A stretch of DNA of 64,000 nt. Source: Lagopus muta. Its lineage: Eukaryota > Chordata > Aves > Galliformes > Phasianidae. The stretch's first letter is position 1. Each line of letters begins with the position of its first letter. This document shows positions 38,091 to 48,050 of the stretch, piece after piece. The position numbers and the translations under genes are program-made. The stretch spans positions 8,087,001 to 8,151,000 of the forward strand of contig NC_064437.1 of the NCBI RefSeq assembly GCF_023343835.1, in the 5' to 3' direction. Below the pieces are notes generated by a model. That model was not told the DNA's origin, searched no databases, and was given only the letters and a program-made list of their open reading frames with translations.

Positions 38091-38620
38091 TCCTGTTGGT
38101 TAGAGGAGCCGGCTTGAAAATGGTCGTGTTTCCTGGCTGGAGGCGCGGCGGAGCTCTCCAACGCGTCGTGACCGGCCCCGCCGCACGCACCCGCACACGC
38201 ACTGCCGGCATCGTGAGCGCACAGCGACCCGGGGGGCGAACCTCTCCCACGGCCGCATCCAGAGAGGGAAGCTGAGAGGGGAAGGAGTGAAAGGAAGAAT
38301 AACAGCTCCGGCATTTCCCTGCTCGAGCCCGTGTGCGTGCAGGTGGCGGGGACACAATAGCGACCCGCGAACCCCCCAGCGCATCGCCGTGGGCAGGTGC
38401 GGCCGCTCCGCCCTGCCCGTCCGCCCCTTTTCCCCCGGGATGGCACGATGGAGGTTCACTGTCCCGTAGAAGGGATCGAGGCCCTTTCCGATACCGGTCC
38501 AGCCTCGATCCCGGCCTCCCCGTGCCATTTCTTTTGTAATTTCGTTGATTTTCGAGGGATCGAAAATCGCTCTCTGCCGCCGTCTTTAGGGCAGATGGAC
38601 GTAGAGATGACAAACGGCAC
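38090..38620. promoter_or_regulatory. CpG island upstream of TAL1 with palindromes
   Basis: A GC- and CpG-rich block about 1-1.5 kb upstream of the candidate TAL1 first exon. It contains no supported exon. Open frames on both strands are long only because GC-rich DNA lacks stop codons. It holds two perfect inverted repeats, at 38472-38512 and 38547-38568, built on the sequence GGGATCGA. It may be an upstream TAL1 promoter element or an alternative first-exon region. That is inference. Confidence 0.5.
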
Positions 38621-39264
38621 CCTCTGCCATCCCTATCTCTCCCCGCTTCCTCCGCCGGGCAACGTGGGGAGATGCCCTCACGTCCCCCTACCCCCACCCT
38701 CATACCCCAAAGCCCGCACGGGGAAGGCCTGCACCGTCCCCATTCCCCCGTTCCCGTTCCCAGCTTCTCGTCCCCACGAGCCCCAGCCCCGACGGGGCGC
38801 GCTCCCAGCTCCGGCCCTTCCCCCCTTTCTCCCTTTTCCCCTTTTTCCTGCACGCTCTGCCGTAGGCTCGGCCTGAGCTCTCCCCAATTCTCCCGTCCCA
38901 AATTTCCCGAGGTCGAGCCGTGCCCGATCCCTCCCCATCCTCCAGTGAGGATGCTCAGCCACCCCAGTCGGGGCGCTAATAAAGGACGCCCGCACTGCAG
39001 CGGGGCACGAAGGCTGCGGATGGGGCCAGAGCAGCCCCACGCCCCTTCCCTCTCTCTTTCAGCATCCCCACCAATTTATTTTGGCTCATTAAATTTAATT
39101 AAGAATGGAGTATGTGCTCCAACAAAAAAAAAAAAAAAAAAAAAAATTAAAAAAAAAATAAAAAGGCACCCAGCAAAATGCAGGGGGCAATAATAACCTC
39201 TGAGAGGACTAAAATAAAGAATCGCCATTCAGACTCGGGCAGCACAGTGTAATATTTTATTACT

Positions 39265-39307
<43 letters not shown>

Positions 39308-39440
39308 AGTGTCTTTTTAAGAGCATCTAAGCACACACACATAAAAAGCTAGAAGGCATTCCGGAGTTATTCCTATGCATATCCCTGCAATAATTTTCCG
39401 CTTTCCTTCGATAAAATTGCCAAATAATAATGAATCATTT
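38621..39440. other. Pyrimidine-rich region and poly(dA:dT) tracts before the TAL1 promoter
   Basis: From about 38,640 to 38,950 the plus strand is C/T-rich without a gene. Two long homopolymers follow: an A tract at 39124-39147 (24 bases) and a T tract at 39267-39305 (39 bases), separated by about 120 bp. Rigid poly(dA:dT) tracts disfavour nucleosomes, and these sit 150-350 bp before the candidate TAL1 promoter. No exon is supported. Confidence 0.65.
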
Positions 39441-39640
39441 CATAAATAATGGGTTTAGAAGCTTATCAGGGCAGGCGGGCCACTGCTGGGGCTTTATCTC
39501 TCTCGGCCACATTGCAGTAGTGTTCCGCTCTCCATACTAAATAGGAAACTGGACGTGATGTGGAATTAGAGCCTCCCCAGCTGAAGCCACCCCACATTAC
39601 TACAAATATAGCCGCCATGCGTAGGCCACAAAATGGCTCC
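39441..39640 (+). promoter_or_regulatory. Candidate TAL1 promoter 1a
   Basis: A non-repetitive block with paired GATA motifs on the minus strand (TTATCA at 39463-39468 and TTATCT at 39494-39499, 31 bp apart). YY1-like motifs GCCGCCATG at 39611-39619 and AAAATGGC at 39630-39637 follow, then a good splice donor at 39669. Mammalian TAL1 promoter 1a is known to depend on GATA sites close to its start. The motif set and the position upstream of TAL1 support the call. I cannot place the transcription start exactly. Confidence 0.6.
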
Positions 39641-39668
39641 ACTCACTTTTCCCAATGAAAAGCAAATG
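39560..39668 (+). other. Candidate TAL1 non-coding first exon
   Basis: The sequence CAAATG|GTGAGT at 39663-39674 is a strong donor just after the GATA/YY1 promoter block. If it is used, the first exon ends at 39668. The left edge is a guess. A short ATG-led frame starts at 39633 (MAPLTFPNEKQM) and would be an upstream start if included in the mRNA. TAL1 genes in mammals have non-coding 5' exons, so this structure is expected. Confidence 0.45.
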
Positions 39669-39699
39669 GTGAGTGGGGAGGGATCGGGCCCCGCAGCGG

Positions 39700-40890
39700 G
39701 ATGGAGCTGGAGGGGGGCACGGTGGGGGGCGGGGAGGGGGGGATTTTGGGGGCATGCGGGGGTCTTCTGCAGTGTGTTAAAGACAGGTGAAAGGGGGAAA
39801 AAAACCCCACAAAAACAAATGCGGCTTTTCCACGGTTGGGCTTTATTTTTTCTGTTGTTCTCCTTTGATGGGGGGGGAAGGAGGGGGCTGAGGTTGCCTT
39901 TCCTTGCTCACCCCCCACCCGGGCGCGGCCCCCACTATCGGGGCACTGTGGGGCCATGCAGGGCGAAGCAGGGCGATGTGGGGAGATGCCCACAGCTCCG
40001 CCGGGGGGGCCCGACGTGAACCGACCGCCGGACGGCTCATGGGGGTTTCTCCCCACCCCGTTCCCCATCCCTTTCCCGCTCCGTTTTGGGGGGTAATTCT
40101 CCCCACCAAGGGCACAGGGAGAGGTGCGCGGCCGGGGTGGAAATTTCCTGCCCATCCACGGCCGCAAAACAAAAGGAGTTGGAGGCGCAGAACAGAACGG
40201 GTGGAGATTTCATGCCCTCCCCCCCCTCCATTTTCTCCGTGCATTTACCCCAAAACGAAACGAAAACGCCGCAGATGCGGGGCATTTTTTTGGTTTATTT
40301 CGTTTTAACGAAAAAAGAAAAAAAAAAAAAACCCAGAGTAGAAACCGACGGGATTATTCCGTTGTTTAACGAAAAGCAAAGCCCCCGCTCGGCATTTCGC
40401 TGCGGGGGGGTCACGGACGGTTCTCTTCCTGTTGATCGCAGCCGGGCCGCTCCGGACGGACACCGGCCCCGATCCTCCGCGCTGTGCTCCGCGGCTCCGG
40501 GAGCGGCCCCGCCGCTATTCGCGGCCCCATCGGAACGAACCAACCCCGACCCCATCCGCAATCTCCTTCCCGAAGAGACAAATCCAAAAAATCCACCTGA
40601 TTCAGCCCCAAAATATGTGTTTTTTTTTTTTCCTTCTCCTTTTTTCCCTCCTTTTACTTTTCTTTATTAATGCTTCCCCTAGATATATTACAATTTTTTT
40701 CCCCTAAATAAACCAGCTTTCTCCTTGGATTTATCATCCTCCTCCCCCATAGACACCAGTTCTCCCCGCTCCGCACAGGTTCGGGCCGTGTGCCGGGGCC
40801 GTGCGCCTTGCCCCCGTCCCCGCGGTGCCATTCCCGTGTCCCCCAGACCCACCCTCTCTCTCCCTTTCTCTCCCCCCCTTCTCTTCCTCC
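39700..40890. other. GC-rich TAL1 5' intron region
   Basis: CpG-dense DNA interrupted by short A- and T-runs (near 40318-40331 and 40619-40632). Long overlapping frames on both strands reflect GC content and show no domain features. No exon is supported apart from the small candidate at 40894. Confidence 0.55.
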
Positions 40891-40893
40891 CAG

Positions 40894-40942
40894 GCTTTAG
40901 CAGTTTTATCCCGATGCGGGTGTCCTTCCTCTCTGTAAAATC
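40894..40942 (+). other. Candidate small TAL1 5' exon with an in-frame upstream ATG
   Basis: A long pyrimidine tract (about 40,851-40,890) ends in CCCAG at 40889-40893. After 49 bases comes a perfect donor GTAAGT at 40943. An ATG at 40914 reads MRVSFLSVK and then TC. Joined to the next exon at 41883 (G ACG ATG GAC) it runs in frame into TAL1, giving an 11-residue extension MRVSFLSVKST before the usual start. The splice signals are strong, but use in mRNA is inferred. Confidence 0.45.
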
Positions 40943-41882
40943 GTAAGTACCTCGAGGTGGGAGGAGTAAATTCAGCCTGACACTGAGAGCGCTTTTGTTG
41001 AAACGGGAGAGACTCGCGGTGTCCCTACTTAAATATGACACATGTGAGTAATCTCTTCCTATACAATATGGGAATAGGCAATTAGATGCTCTTTCTGGAG
41101 GGCTGGCAGGGCGGGGGGGAGGCAGTAAAGCTTTGGGTTGAACGGTTGATATTATTCTTACTATGATTATAATTATTATAGATGGAGAGATGTGATCAAA
41201 ATAATAATAATAATAATTTTCTCTGGGGTTGGATCAACCCAGAAATGATAATAATTGACCCAAAGAGAAGCAGCGGGGATGTCGGGAATGAGGTCTGCTC
41301 CGTTATGTATAGGGAGAGGAAAAAAAGAAAGACAGGTAGAAAGAAAGAAAGAAAGAGCTAGGAGGGCGGTGGGAGAAGTAGTCGCGATAGTGCTGCCCGC
41401 CCTCGGCTCTGTCGCGATAGTTTCGTTATGGGGGAGAAAGAAGGGAGCGGGGCCGCATATAATTGCCGTGCGCGGCCGCGGTTGCTTCAAGCCGGGGCCC
41501 CTTCCTCCTTCCTGCTGAGCTCATGGGGGTGCGGGGCTTTGTGTGAGCGCTTCTCCCCCCCATTCGGCAGCGCCTGAAGCTTGGTTTCCATGTTGAAAAT
41601 TAATAACAATTATTCTAATACGAATAAAGTACAAATTCCACTCCAGTGGGCTGAAATGTCCTCGAAACGGAGCTGGGAGAACCTCCGGCCTCCTTCCAGT
41701 TCCCTGTCCCTATGGGTGCGGTGCATCCCCAGGGTCACGGTACAGGGGTACAATGGATGTGGGGGGGAGGGAGAGGGGGTTGTTGCCGTGACGTCACGCC
41801 GCCGCTGCGTGACGTCACGCGGCCGAAACGGGGGGACCCCCCAGATGGCTTCGGGCCGCCCCGAGCGCTGCTCTCCCCGCAG
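40943..41882 (+). other. Candidate TAL1 intron before the coding start
   Basis: Bounded by the GTAAGT at 40943 and the acceptor CCCCGCAG ending at 41882. It holds an AT-rich stretch with ATAATA repeats at 41150-41220, a 6-bp inverted repeat GGGTTG/CAACCC at 41226-41240, a (GAAA)n run at about 41335-41355, and two CRE palindromes near its 3' end. Parts of it may act as a second promoter, as promoter 1b does in mammals. That is inference. Confidence 0.5.
41787..41819 (+). promoter_or_regulatory. Tandem full CRE palindromes upstream of TAL1 coding start
   Basis: Two perfect TGACGTCA sites at 41789-41796 and 41810-41817, each inside the larger palindrome CGTGACGTCACG. Their centres are 21 bp apart, two helical turns, so both face the same side of DNA. 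TGACGTCA is the consensus for CREB/ATF factors. They lie 70-98 bp before the TAL1 ATG in CpG-rich DNA. Confidence 0.8.
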
Positions 41883-41886
41883 GACG

Positions 41887-44800
41887 ATGGACAGGCCGCC
41901 CGCCCCGCCGCCCCCCAGCAGTGACCCCCGCGATGCCCGCCGCCACGACCCCGAAGCGGAGCCCACGAGCGAGCCCGACAGCAGCCGCGGGGGCATGGAG
42001 CCGCCGGCCGAGCCCCAGCTGCTGCTCAACGGGGCGGCCAAAGAGGCGGGCCGACCCTCCCCCGGGCCCCCCGCCGCCGCCGTGCCCGTCATCGAGCTGG
42101 TGCGCCGGGGGGGCTCATTGGACATAAAAAGCCGAGAGGCGGCGGGGGAAGCGATGCAGAGAGCGCCGGGCGCCGAGCCGTGCCGCGCCGCCGAAGCCGC
42201 CTGCGAAGCCCGCATGGTGCAGCTGAGCCCCCCAGCGCTGCCGCTGCAGCCCCCCGGCAGGGCCATGCTCTACAACCTGGGGCAACCGCTGGGCACCATC
42301 GGCAGGTTCGTGTCTCCCCCCGTCCCCCACCGCGTCCCCGGGGCTGAGGGGAAGGAGAGGAGGGAAGGGGGGATGTTTGGGGGGGAGAAGGGGAGGGCTG
42401 AGTCATCGCCAAAAAAAAAAAGAAAAAGGCAAACTTTGAGAAGGAAGAAAGGAGGGAAGAAAAAAAAAAAAAGAAAAGAAAAGAAAAAAAAAGAACAGAA
42501 CGAAAATCCGTCGTTCCCAGAGGGGGGGGAAAGCCTGGCAGAAATACCACGGGTTGAGCCGATATGGGGCGTTTCGCTGTGATCCTGTGGTGGGGTATAG
42601 GGAGGAAAGAGGCTGAGCTGTGCGATGCTCCCCGAGCTCCTCCGCTCAGCCCCAGGGATGGAAAATGGCCCCACGGGCACAGCGCGGATCCCACGCCGGG
42701 GGTCCCTTCCATCCCCCGTGGGCTCCGGGGTCCTTGAGCATCTCCCCAGAGGTCGGGGCCGCCTCACGCCGCTCTGCCTCTGTTTGCAGCGGGTTCTTCG
42801 GCGAGCCGGACTCCTTCTCCATGTACGGCAGCAACCGGGTGAAGAGGAGACCGTCGCCCTACGAGATGGAGATCACCGACGGTGAGTACGGTGAAAAGCT
42901 CAAAACATGAAGGGGGAATATCGTGGGATGCGGCGGGTGCTTCGCGCTCGGGGAAGGCACAGCACAGATCTGTGTGCAGTGTGGGTGGTGCCATTGGGTT
43001 GGGGGCAGCCGGCCTCACAGGTCGCTCTGAGACGAACGGCAGAGGAAGGCACCGTGCTGGGGGCTGTGCTGAGGTGCGGGGTCCGACGGTGGGGATGGGT
43101 TGTTGGTTGGACTGCATGGTCTTAAGAGGTCCTGCCCAACCTCAGCGATTCTATGGTTATAGAAATAGACATGCTGTATTCTAATAAGTAAACAATATTT
43201 GATCGTACCCGAATTTTTGGCTCCAGGTGTTTATAGGTAGGGCAGAATCTTGCAGATCCCACCTCATGTAAATTTGCAAAATTAGGATCAATTTGAGGTG
43301 GAATACAAGTACCGGATGGTGCCATGAGGAGTCAGCACGTGTCACCAGTGCTGGGCTGTCCCTGTGCTCCCATGGGCTCAGATGGTGATGGCACACTGCA
43401 GGGGACAGCACTTAGTGATGGTGCCACTCTGTACAAAACATACATGGGGAGACAGAGATGTGAAAAATTATCTGAGAGGATACTCCGTAATTTTGGAAGC
43501 TTGTCTTCTTGCTGGTTTTCTTTGGATCCGTAATTACGATTACAATATAATAAGCATGGATCAATCCATTGATTGGAACAAAATCCAGGTATAACTTTGC
43601 AGCCAACTGCTTGGCTTAATTAGGGGGCTTCTCTATGAGAAATGAAGCTCTTCCATGAGCTTCCATACAGCTAAGGGGTATTTTATATTTCTCCACTGCT
43701 TGACACACTTTGCCCCAGACCTGTTCTTCTAAGAATATGGTTAATTTAGTTGCTGGCACTGATGCAAGAACCAAACATTGTAGTGGTGTCAGAATTTGTT
43801 ATATTCTTGATCTTGTTTGGGGAGGAAAATGGACAGGTCAGTGTCTGGTTTCAGCATTTCATGAGACATTGCCTCTTAGTAGGCAGCTTCCTGTAAATGA
43901 GATGTGCTGGAAGCCTGTGAAGATTGAGATTTTTGGATAATTAACACGATCCACATTTCTTTCCCTTATTCCTTTATGAGTGCAAAAAGATGTTAAGCTG
44001 CACCTCCTAAATCCAGGACTGTGTGCTCTGTTTTGTCCAGAAAGAGCATTTAAGAGCAGGAATTGTGTTGCTGTAGGAGATGACAGCATGTTGTCACTGC
44101 ACTCAGCAGAGCCAGGCAGCTGTGGTGGCTGAAGTCCCTTTGGTCCCCACAGAGAGACGGTGTGTGATGGGAATCCCACAGCCCATCCTTTAGGGTGCAA
44201 CTCATCAGCACGTTAATTGAACACTTCATTTGTTCATTTTGTTAATTGAACACATCTGTGGTGACTTTCTCTGCCTGTGATGTTCCCTATTCCTTCCAGC
44301 ATGGCCATTCTCCTGTAGTTTCTTGAGGTTGCTGCATCCTTCCATAATCAGTGTGCCCTGGAGGTGAGGATGGAGATGGCTGATGGCAGTGTCTCCTTCC
44401 ACACACTGCTTTCTGTGGATCCAAGGACCTGCAGTCCTGATTTTACTTCTGGGCAGACTTCTGCTTTGTGTCTCTCCCAGCATAGAGGCAATGTCACCTC
44501 ATGCCATCAGGAGTTGCCTCAATAAGCTGAAAGGAGAACTGATAGAGGGAGAATGGATGATTGCATTCCTGAGCACAGGAATACCTCCTGTTACATGACC
44601 TACAGGAATATGGCTGTAAAACTAGAAATTTATCTGGCACTGACAGAAGCAGAGCCAAATGGTCATCACTGGCAATTGGGAGACCCTTCTCCAGTCAGTG
44701 TCTGATGGAGAATCCTTGCACTGATGAGCAAGAGGGAGCAGGAGGTCCATGGGCCAGCTGGAAAGCTGCTTTGTCCTCCTCCCATGGTCACCCTTGAGGA

Positions 44801-45898
44801 AAGACACTGCTTCCACTGTGTGTTACACCAGGGTGAGTCCTGCTGCCCCATCACACGAAGCACCCGGAGGGCTGGTGATCTCTGCCAGATCTCCTGATCC
44901 TGGTGACATCAGGGCAGAAGGAAGATCTTGGGATCTTGGAGCTGTTAAATCCTCAGCTCATGCCAATTTCCCCTGTCCCAGTGATGTGACTTTTGGGATA
45001 GAAAAATAAAGCCATCTGGTGAGCTAGCCTTTTAATAGGATCTTTGTTGCTGAGATACCCTAAAAATACATGTAGTGGTGAGCCACTCTCCTTGGAGAGC
45101 TAAATTTAGGCATCTCAGGGGGCATCTAGAAAGGTGCAAATCAACTTTTCCCTTCCATTGAACAGGAGCTGTGGCTGTTGCGGCTCTTTGGTTAGCTTCC
45201 TGCTATTGGAAACTCTTGGTCCTGTGCCTTGATGATGGGACTAAAATAAATAGAGTAACTTGAGAAATGAGCAAATTATTAAATGACCGGAGAGATGGTG
45301 GAGATTCAAGAACCATGGAGATGAGAGACCGAGGGACAGGGTTTTGGACACTATTGGTGGTAGCTGGATGGTTGGACTGGGTGATGTCAGAGATCTTTTC
45401 CAACCTTAACGATCGTGTGGTGCTATGATTCTACGAGCCGGTGGGCGCTGCTAATAACTGTGTGCCATTGCAATTGCAGGTCCTCACACGAAGGTGGTCC
45501 GCCGCATTTTCACCAACAGCCGGGAGAGGTGGAGGCAACAGAACGTGAACGGAGCCTTCGCGGAGCTCCGCAAACTCATCCCCACGCACCCGCCCGACAA
45601 AAAGCTGAGCAAGAATGAGATTTTGCGCCTGGCTATGAAATACATCAACTTCCTGGCCAAGCTGCTCAACGACCAGGAGGAGGAAGGAAACCAAAGGGGT
45701 AAAGTGAACAAAGACTCGGGGATAGTTCAGGAAGACCTCCTGCAGGACATGCTGTCTCCGAACTCCAGCTGTGGAAGTTCTTTGGATGGAGCAGCGAGCC
45801 CGGACAGCTTCACAGAGGAGCACGACACGCTCGACTCCAAGCACGCACGGAACCTGCACCATGCCATCCTCCCTGTCGAAGGCAGCGCGCAGCGGTGA
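41887..45898 (+). CDS. TAL1: TAL1/SCL bHLH transcription factor, three coding exons
   Basis: Class II bHLH factor that pairs with E proteins, binds E-boxes and forms complexes with GATA1/2, LMO2 and LDB1 to set blood and endothelial fate in the nucleus. Coding exons: 41887-42305, 42790-42881, 45480-45898. GT-AG introns with matching phases give 309 residues (human 331). The N-terminal half is proline/alanine-rich. MVQLSPPAL at 110-118 holds S114, the counterpart of the human ERK site S122. MEITDG begins at 166, the counterpart of the start of the short human isoform. The bHLH runs from about 178 to 233: basic [15 protein letters not shown], helix 2 [21 protein letters not shown]. The tail keeps [19 protein letters not shown]. 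The long glycine run of human TAL1 is absent. I chose the ATG at 41887 from [10 protein letters not shown]; an upstream in-frame start is possible. Confidence 0.97.
42306..42789 (+). other. TAL1 intron between coding exons 1 and 2
   Basis: Short intron (484 bp) with GTTCGT donor and TTTGCAG acceptor. It holds a purine-rich, mostly A stretch at about 42,405-42,500. No other feature is seen. Confidence 0.85.
43080..43158 (+). repeat. CR1 LINE 3'-tip in TAL1 intron
   Basis: Sense CR1 end with 'ggttggactgcatggtctta' and 'gaggtcctgcccaacctcag', ending 'gattctatggtta', the ATTCTATG tail. Confidence 0.9.
45285..45437 (+). repeat. CR1 LINE 3'-end close to the TAL1 bHLH exon
   Basis: Sense CR1 end with 'gctggatggttggactggg', 'tgatgtcagagatctttt', 'ccaaccttaacgatcg' and tail 'gctatgattctacgag'. 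It ends only 42 bp before the exon that encodes the bHLH domain, so just the branch point and acceptor separate them. Confidence 0.88.
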
Positions 45899-48050
45899 TG
45901 ACCCCAAATCACTCCCCGAGCGCTCAGAGAAGGGTGGCGAGACCCAGGTGGGTGGGATTTGGGACCTTCGGCTCCCCGTCTGCTCGGCCCAGGTTGGCAT
46001 GTTGGCCAACCGAATGGGATGGACGCTCGGTGTTTAGGTACAGGATCGTACGAAGAAGAAAAGCGTTGAAGTCGTCTTCGTTGTACATACTGACTCTGAG
46101 GATGGGAGGGGAATGCAGCCAGCACCCCTCCAACATTCTGAGGGTTTTTTGGACCGCCTGAGGGTCACTTCTCAAGCAGTCTTGAGGCTGGGACGTGAGG
46201 AACGAAACACAGGGCTGTGGAGCACAAGCAACTGGTCCGAGCCATGCTCCTGTTGACCAAGACCTTCTGACTGTATCTTTTTAACGAGGTGAAAAATACC
46301 CTCAGCAAAAGAACTATTAAAAGGATTGAGACTTTCTTTTTCCTATCTCTCTCTCTCTCTCTTTTTTTTTTTTTTAATTGTTTTTGTCCCCTTTCCTTTC
46401 CCTTCTACCTAAAGTTGGATAGTTTGGGGTGTTGTATTTATGACGTGAGATTCCTTCTGTTCAACGCCGTCATGCAGTATCCACTGAACATAAAGGTACA
46501 TAGGGTGTTCTGTGCTCCCCACCACCCCCTGAGCCCCCTTCCCTGTGCTGTAACACAGCAGGTGAGATCCTGCAGTGGTCTCCCTCAAGTTTCCCCAGAG
46601 GTTTCTGTAGGGCTGAGCTTCTCTCAAGGAAGATGAAACTCAGAATTGGTTAAGGAGAGAAAAGGTGACTAGCGATGCCCTCCCCTTGAACCAGGGACTT
46701 TTTTTGAATGAAAAAAAAGTGAAAGGAATCAATGATGCATCAACAGTTTGAGTGTACATAGGGTTATAAAAGGGTTTCAGTGGTATGCTTTGAACTTTTT
46801 GGTTTTGTTGTGTGAAAGTAGTGGTGGTAGTGCACCCCTGCAAGCACCCACAGACTGGATGCAATTAGACAGCAGGAGGCCGTTGATTGGCTGAGGCTGG
46901 TAGGAGCTACAGCCTTGTTGTATCTCCTGGCCTGGGGTGAATGCTAAGAGCACTGATGGGATCATCCCGAGGTCTTAGGGGCTGCAGAGCTGGTTTGGGA
47001 CCAAGTGTCAGTGCTCTGTGGTTCCTCTGTTTCTGGTTCCTTCATGTGTAGAGGCTCCAAGGCAAAGAAATTGTAGTGTTACACCACAACCCAATGTCCT
47101 TCATAAGGGAGAAAGCCTTTGGGCTTGGCTTTAGGGCCTCTTGTAAATAATAGGCTGAGACTTTTCTCAGCATAGAGCAGGTGCATTGGGTGGGATGTAC
47201 TCCCAGCCCAAGCCAGGGCTTTGAGCTCAGCCCCAAGTTGTCAGAAGCCAACAGCATCCCCCAGTGTGTAGTGGGGAGAAGGAAGACAGTGCCCTCCTGT
47301 ATCCAGACCCTGCGTAAAGGGACAGCTTAAGCGAAGGAGTTACCATGGGGCAGTGCTGAGCACGAGGGGCTGCTGTAGTCACTGGTGTCCCTGGGAATGG
47401 GCACCTGGGTGGTGACCTGGGGGGGGGAGGAGAGAGGGGGGCCTCATTCACTTTTTGTCAAACTATTGCAAGAAAAAAGACCACCAACACTCTGAGATTT
47501 TCCTCATTCCCCAGAATTCTGGTTTGTTTTGTTGTTTTTTTTTTTGTTTTTTTTTTTTTAATTTCTCCCTTTTTGGTAGCTGAACAGTTGGCCAATGGTA
47601 CAACCTCCTCGGTCCCCACACGCACACCTGCCCATAGCACGCTGCCGTCCTCCCGGGGTATGTACAGTTGTCCTTTAATCGTGATTGAATGGTACATTTC
47701 CCCCATCCACCCACCTTCCCCCCTGCCTGCTTCACGTCTCCGTGTGTGGAACATCGCCCCGGTTCTGTTGGAACAGCACTGCTGCTCAGTGTCGTACCGT
47801 GTGATTGAATTCTCCCCCTGCCATTATTTTCTCTCCCAGCCCTGTCCCTCTCTCTGCCACCCTCCCTTTGGCTTTCTGCATTTTTTCAGCAGAAACAAGG
47901 TAACCAGACCCGGTACCCTGACTCTCGACCCACTGTGGATGTGCTATTTAGAAAACACATTTGTTGTAATGTGTGTGTATATATAAATATATATATATAA
48001 TGAATATATCAAGAATATTTCTAAATAAAGTTTTACAAAGCAGCCTCCGC
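45899..48050 (+). other. TAL1 3' untranslated region
   Basis: Runs from the TGA at 45896-45898 to a poly(A) signal AATAAA at 48024-48029. The length of about 2.1 kb fits a long 3'UTR as in mammals. It has T-rich runs (about 46,360 and 47,520-47,562) and an AU-rich end with (TA)n at about 47,976-48,000. No CR1 is seen in it. Confidence 0.8.

Larger units (their letters stand above)
42882..45479 (+). other. TAL1 intron before the bHLH exon
   Basis: A 2.6 kb intron with GTGAGT donor and TTGCAG acceptor. It holds two CR1 ends (43080-43158 and 45285-45437). The branch-point-like CTAATAAC at 45451-45458 lies about 22 bases before the acceptor. The middle is unique-looking DNA without exons. Confidence 0.85.

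Noticed and set aside
39243-39280. A CACAGTG heptamer before the TAL1 promoter, considered as a cryptic V(D)J signal
   Set aside because: With a 12-base spacer the following nine bases do not resemble the ACAAAAACC nonamer. A lone heptamer is expected by chance.
38083-40670. Many long overlapping frames on both strands upstream of TAL1
   Set aside because: They coincide with CpG-rich DNA, overlap each other in several frames and show no conserved motif or exon-like boundary pattern.
41581-41886. Open frame running 102 codons upstream of the TAL1 ATG without a break
   Set aside because: It crosses a strong splice acceptor at 41882 and a CRE-bearing non-coding stretch. Absence of stops is expected in GC-rich DNA.
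42306-42582. Open frame continuing from TAL1 coding exon 1 into the intron
   Set aside because: The conserved TAL1 sequence jumps from TIG to SGFFGEP at 42790, so the exon ends at the GT at 42306. The extension is a Lys/Arg-rich reading of a purine tract.
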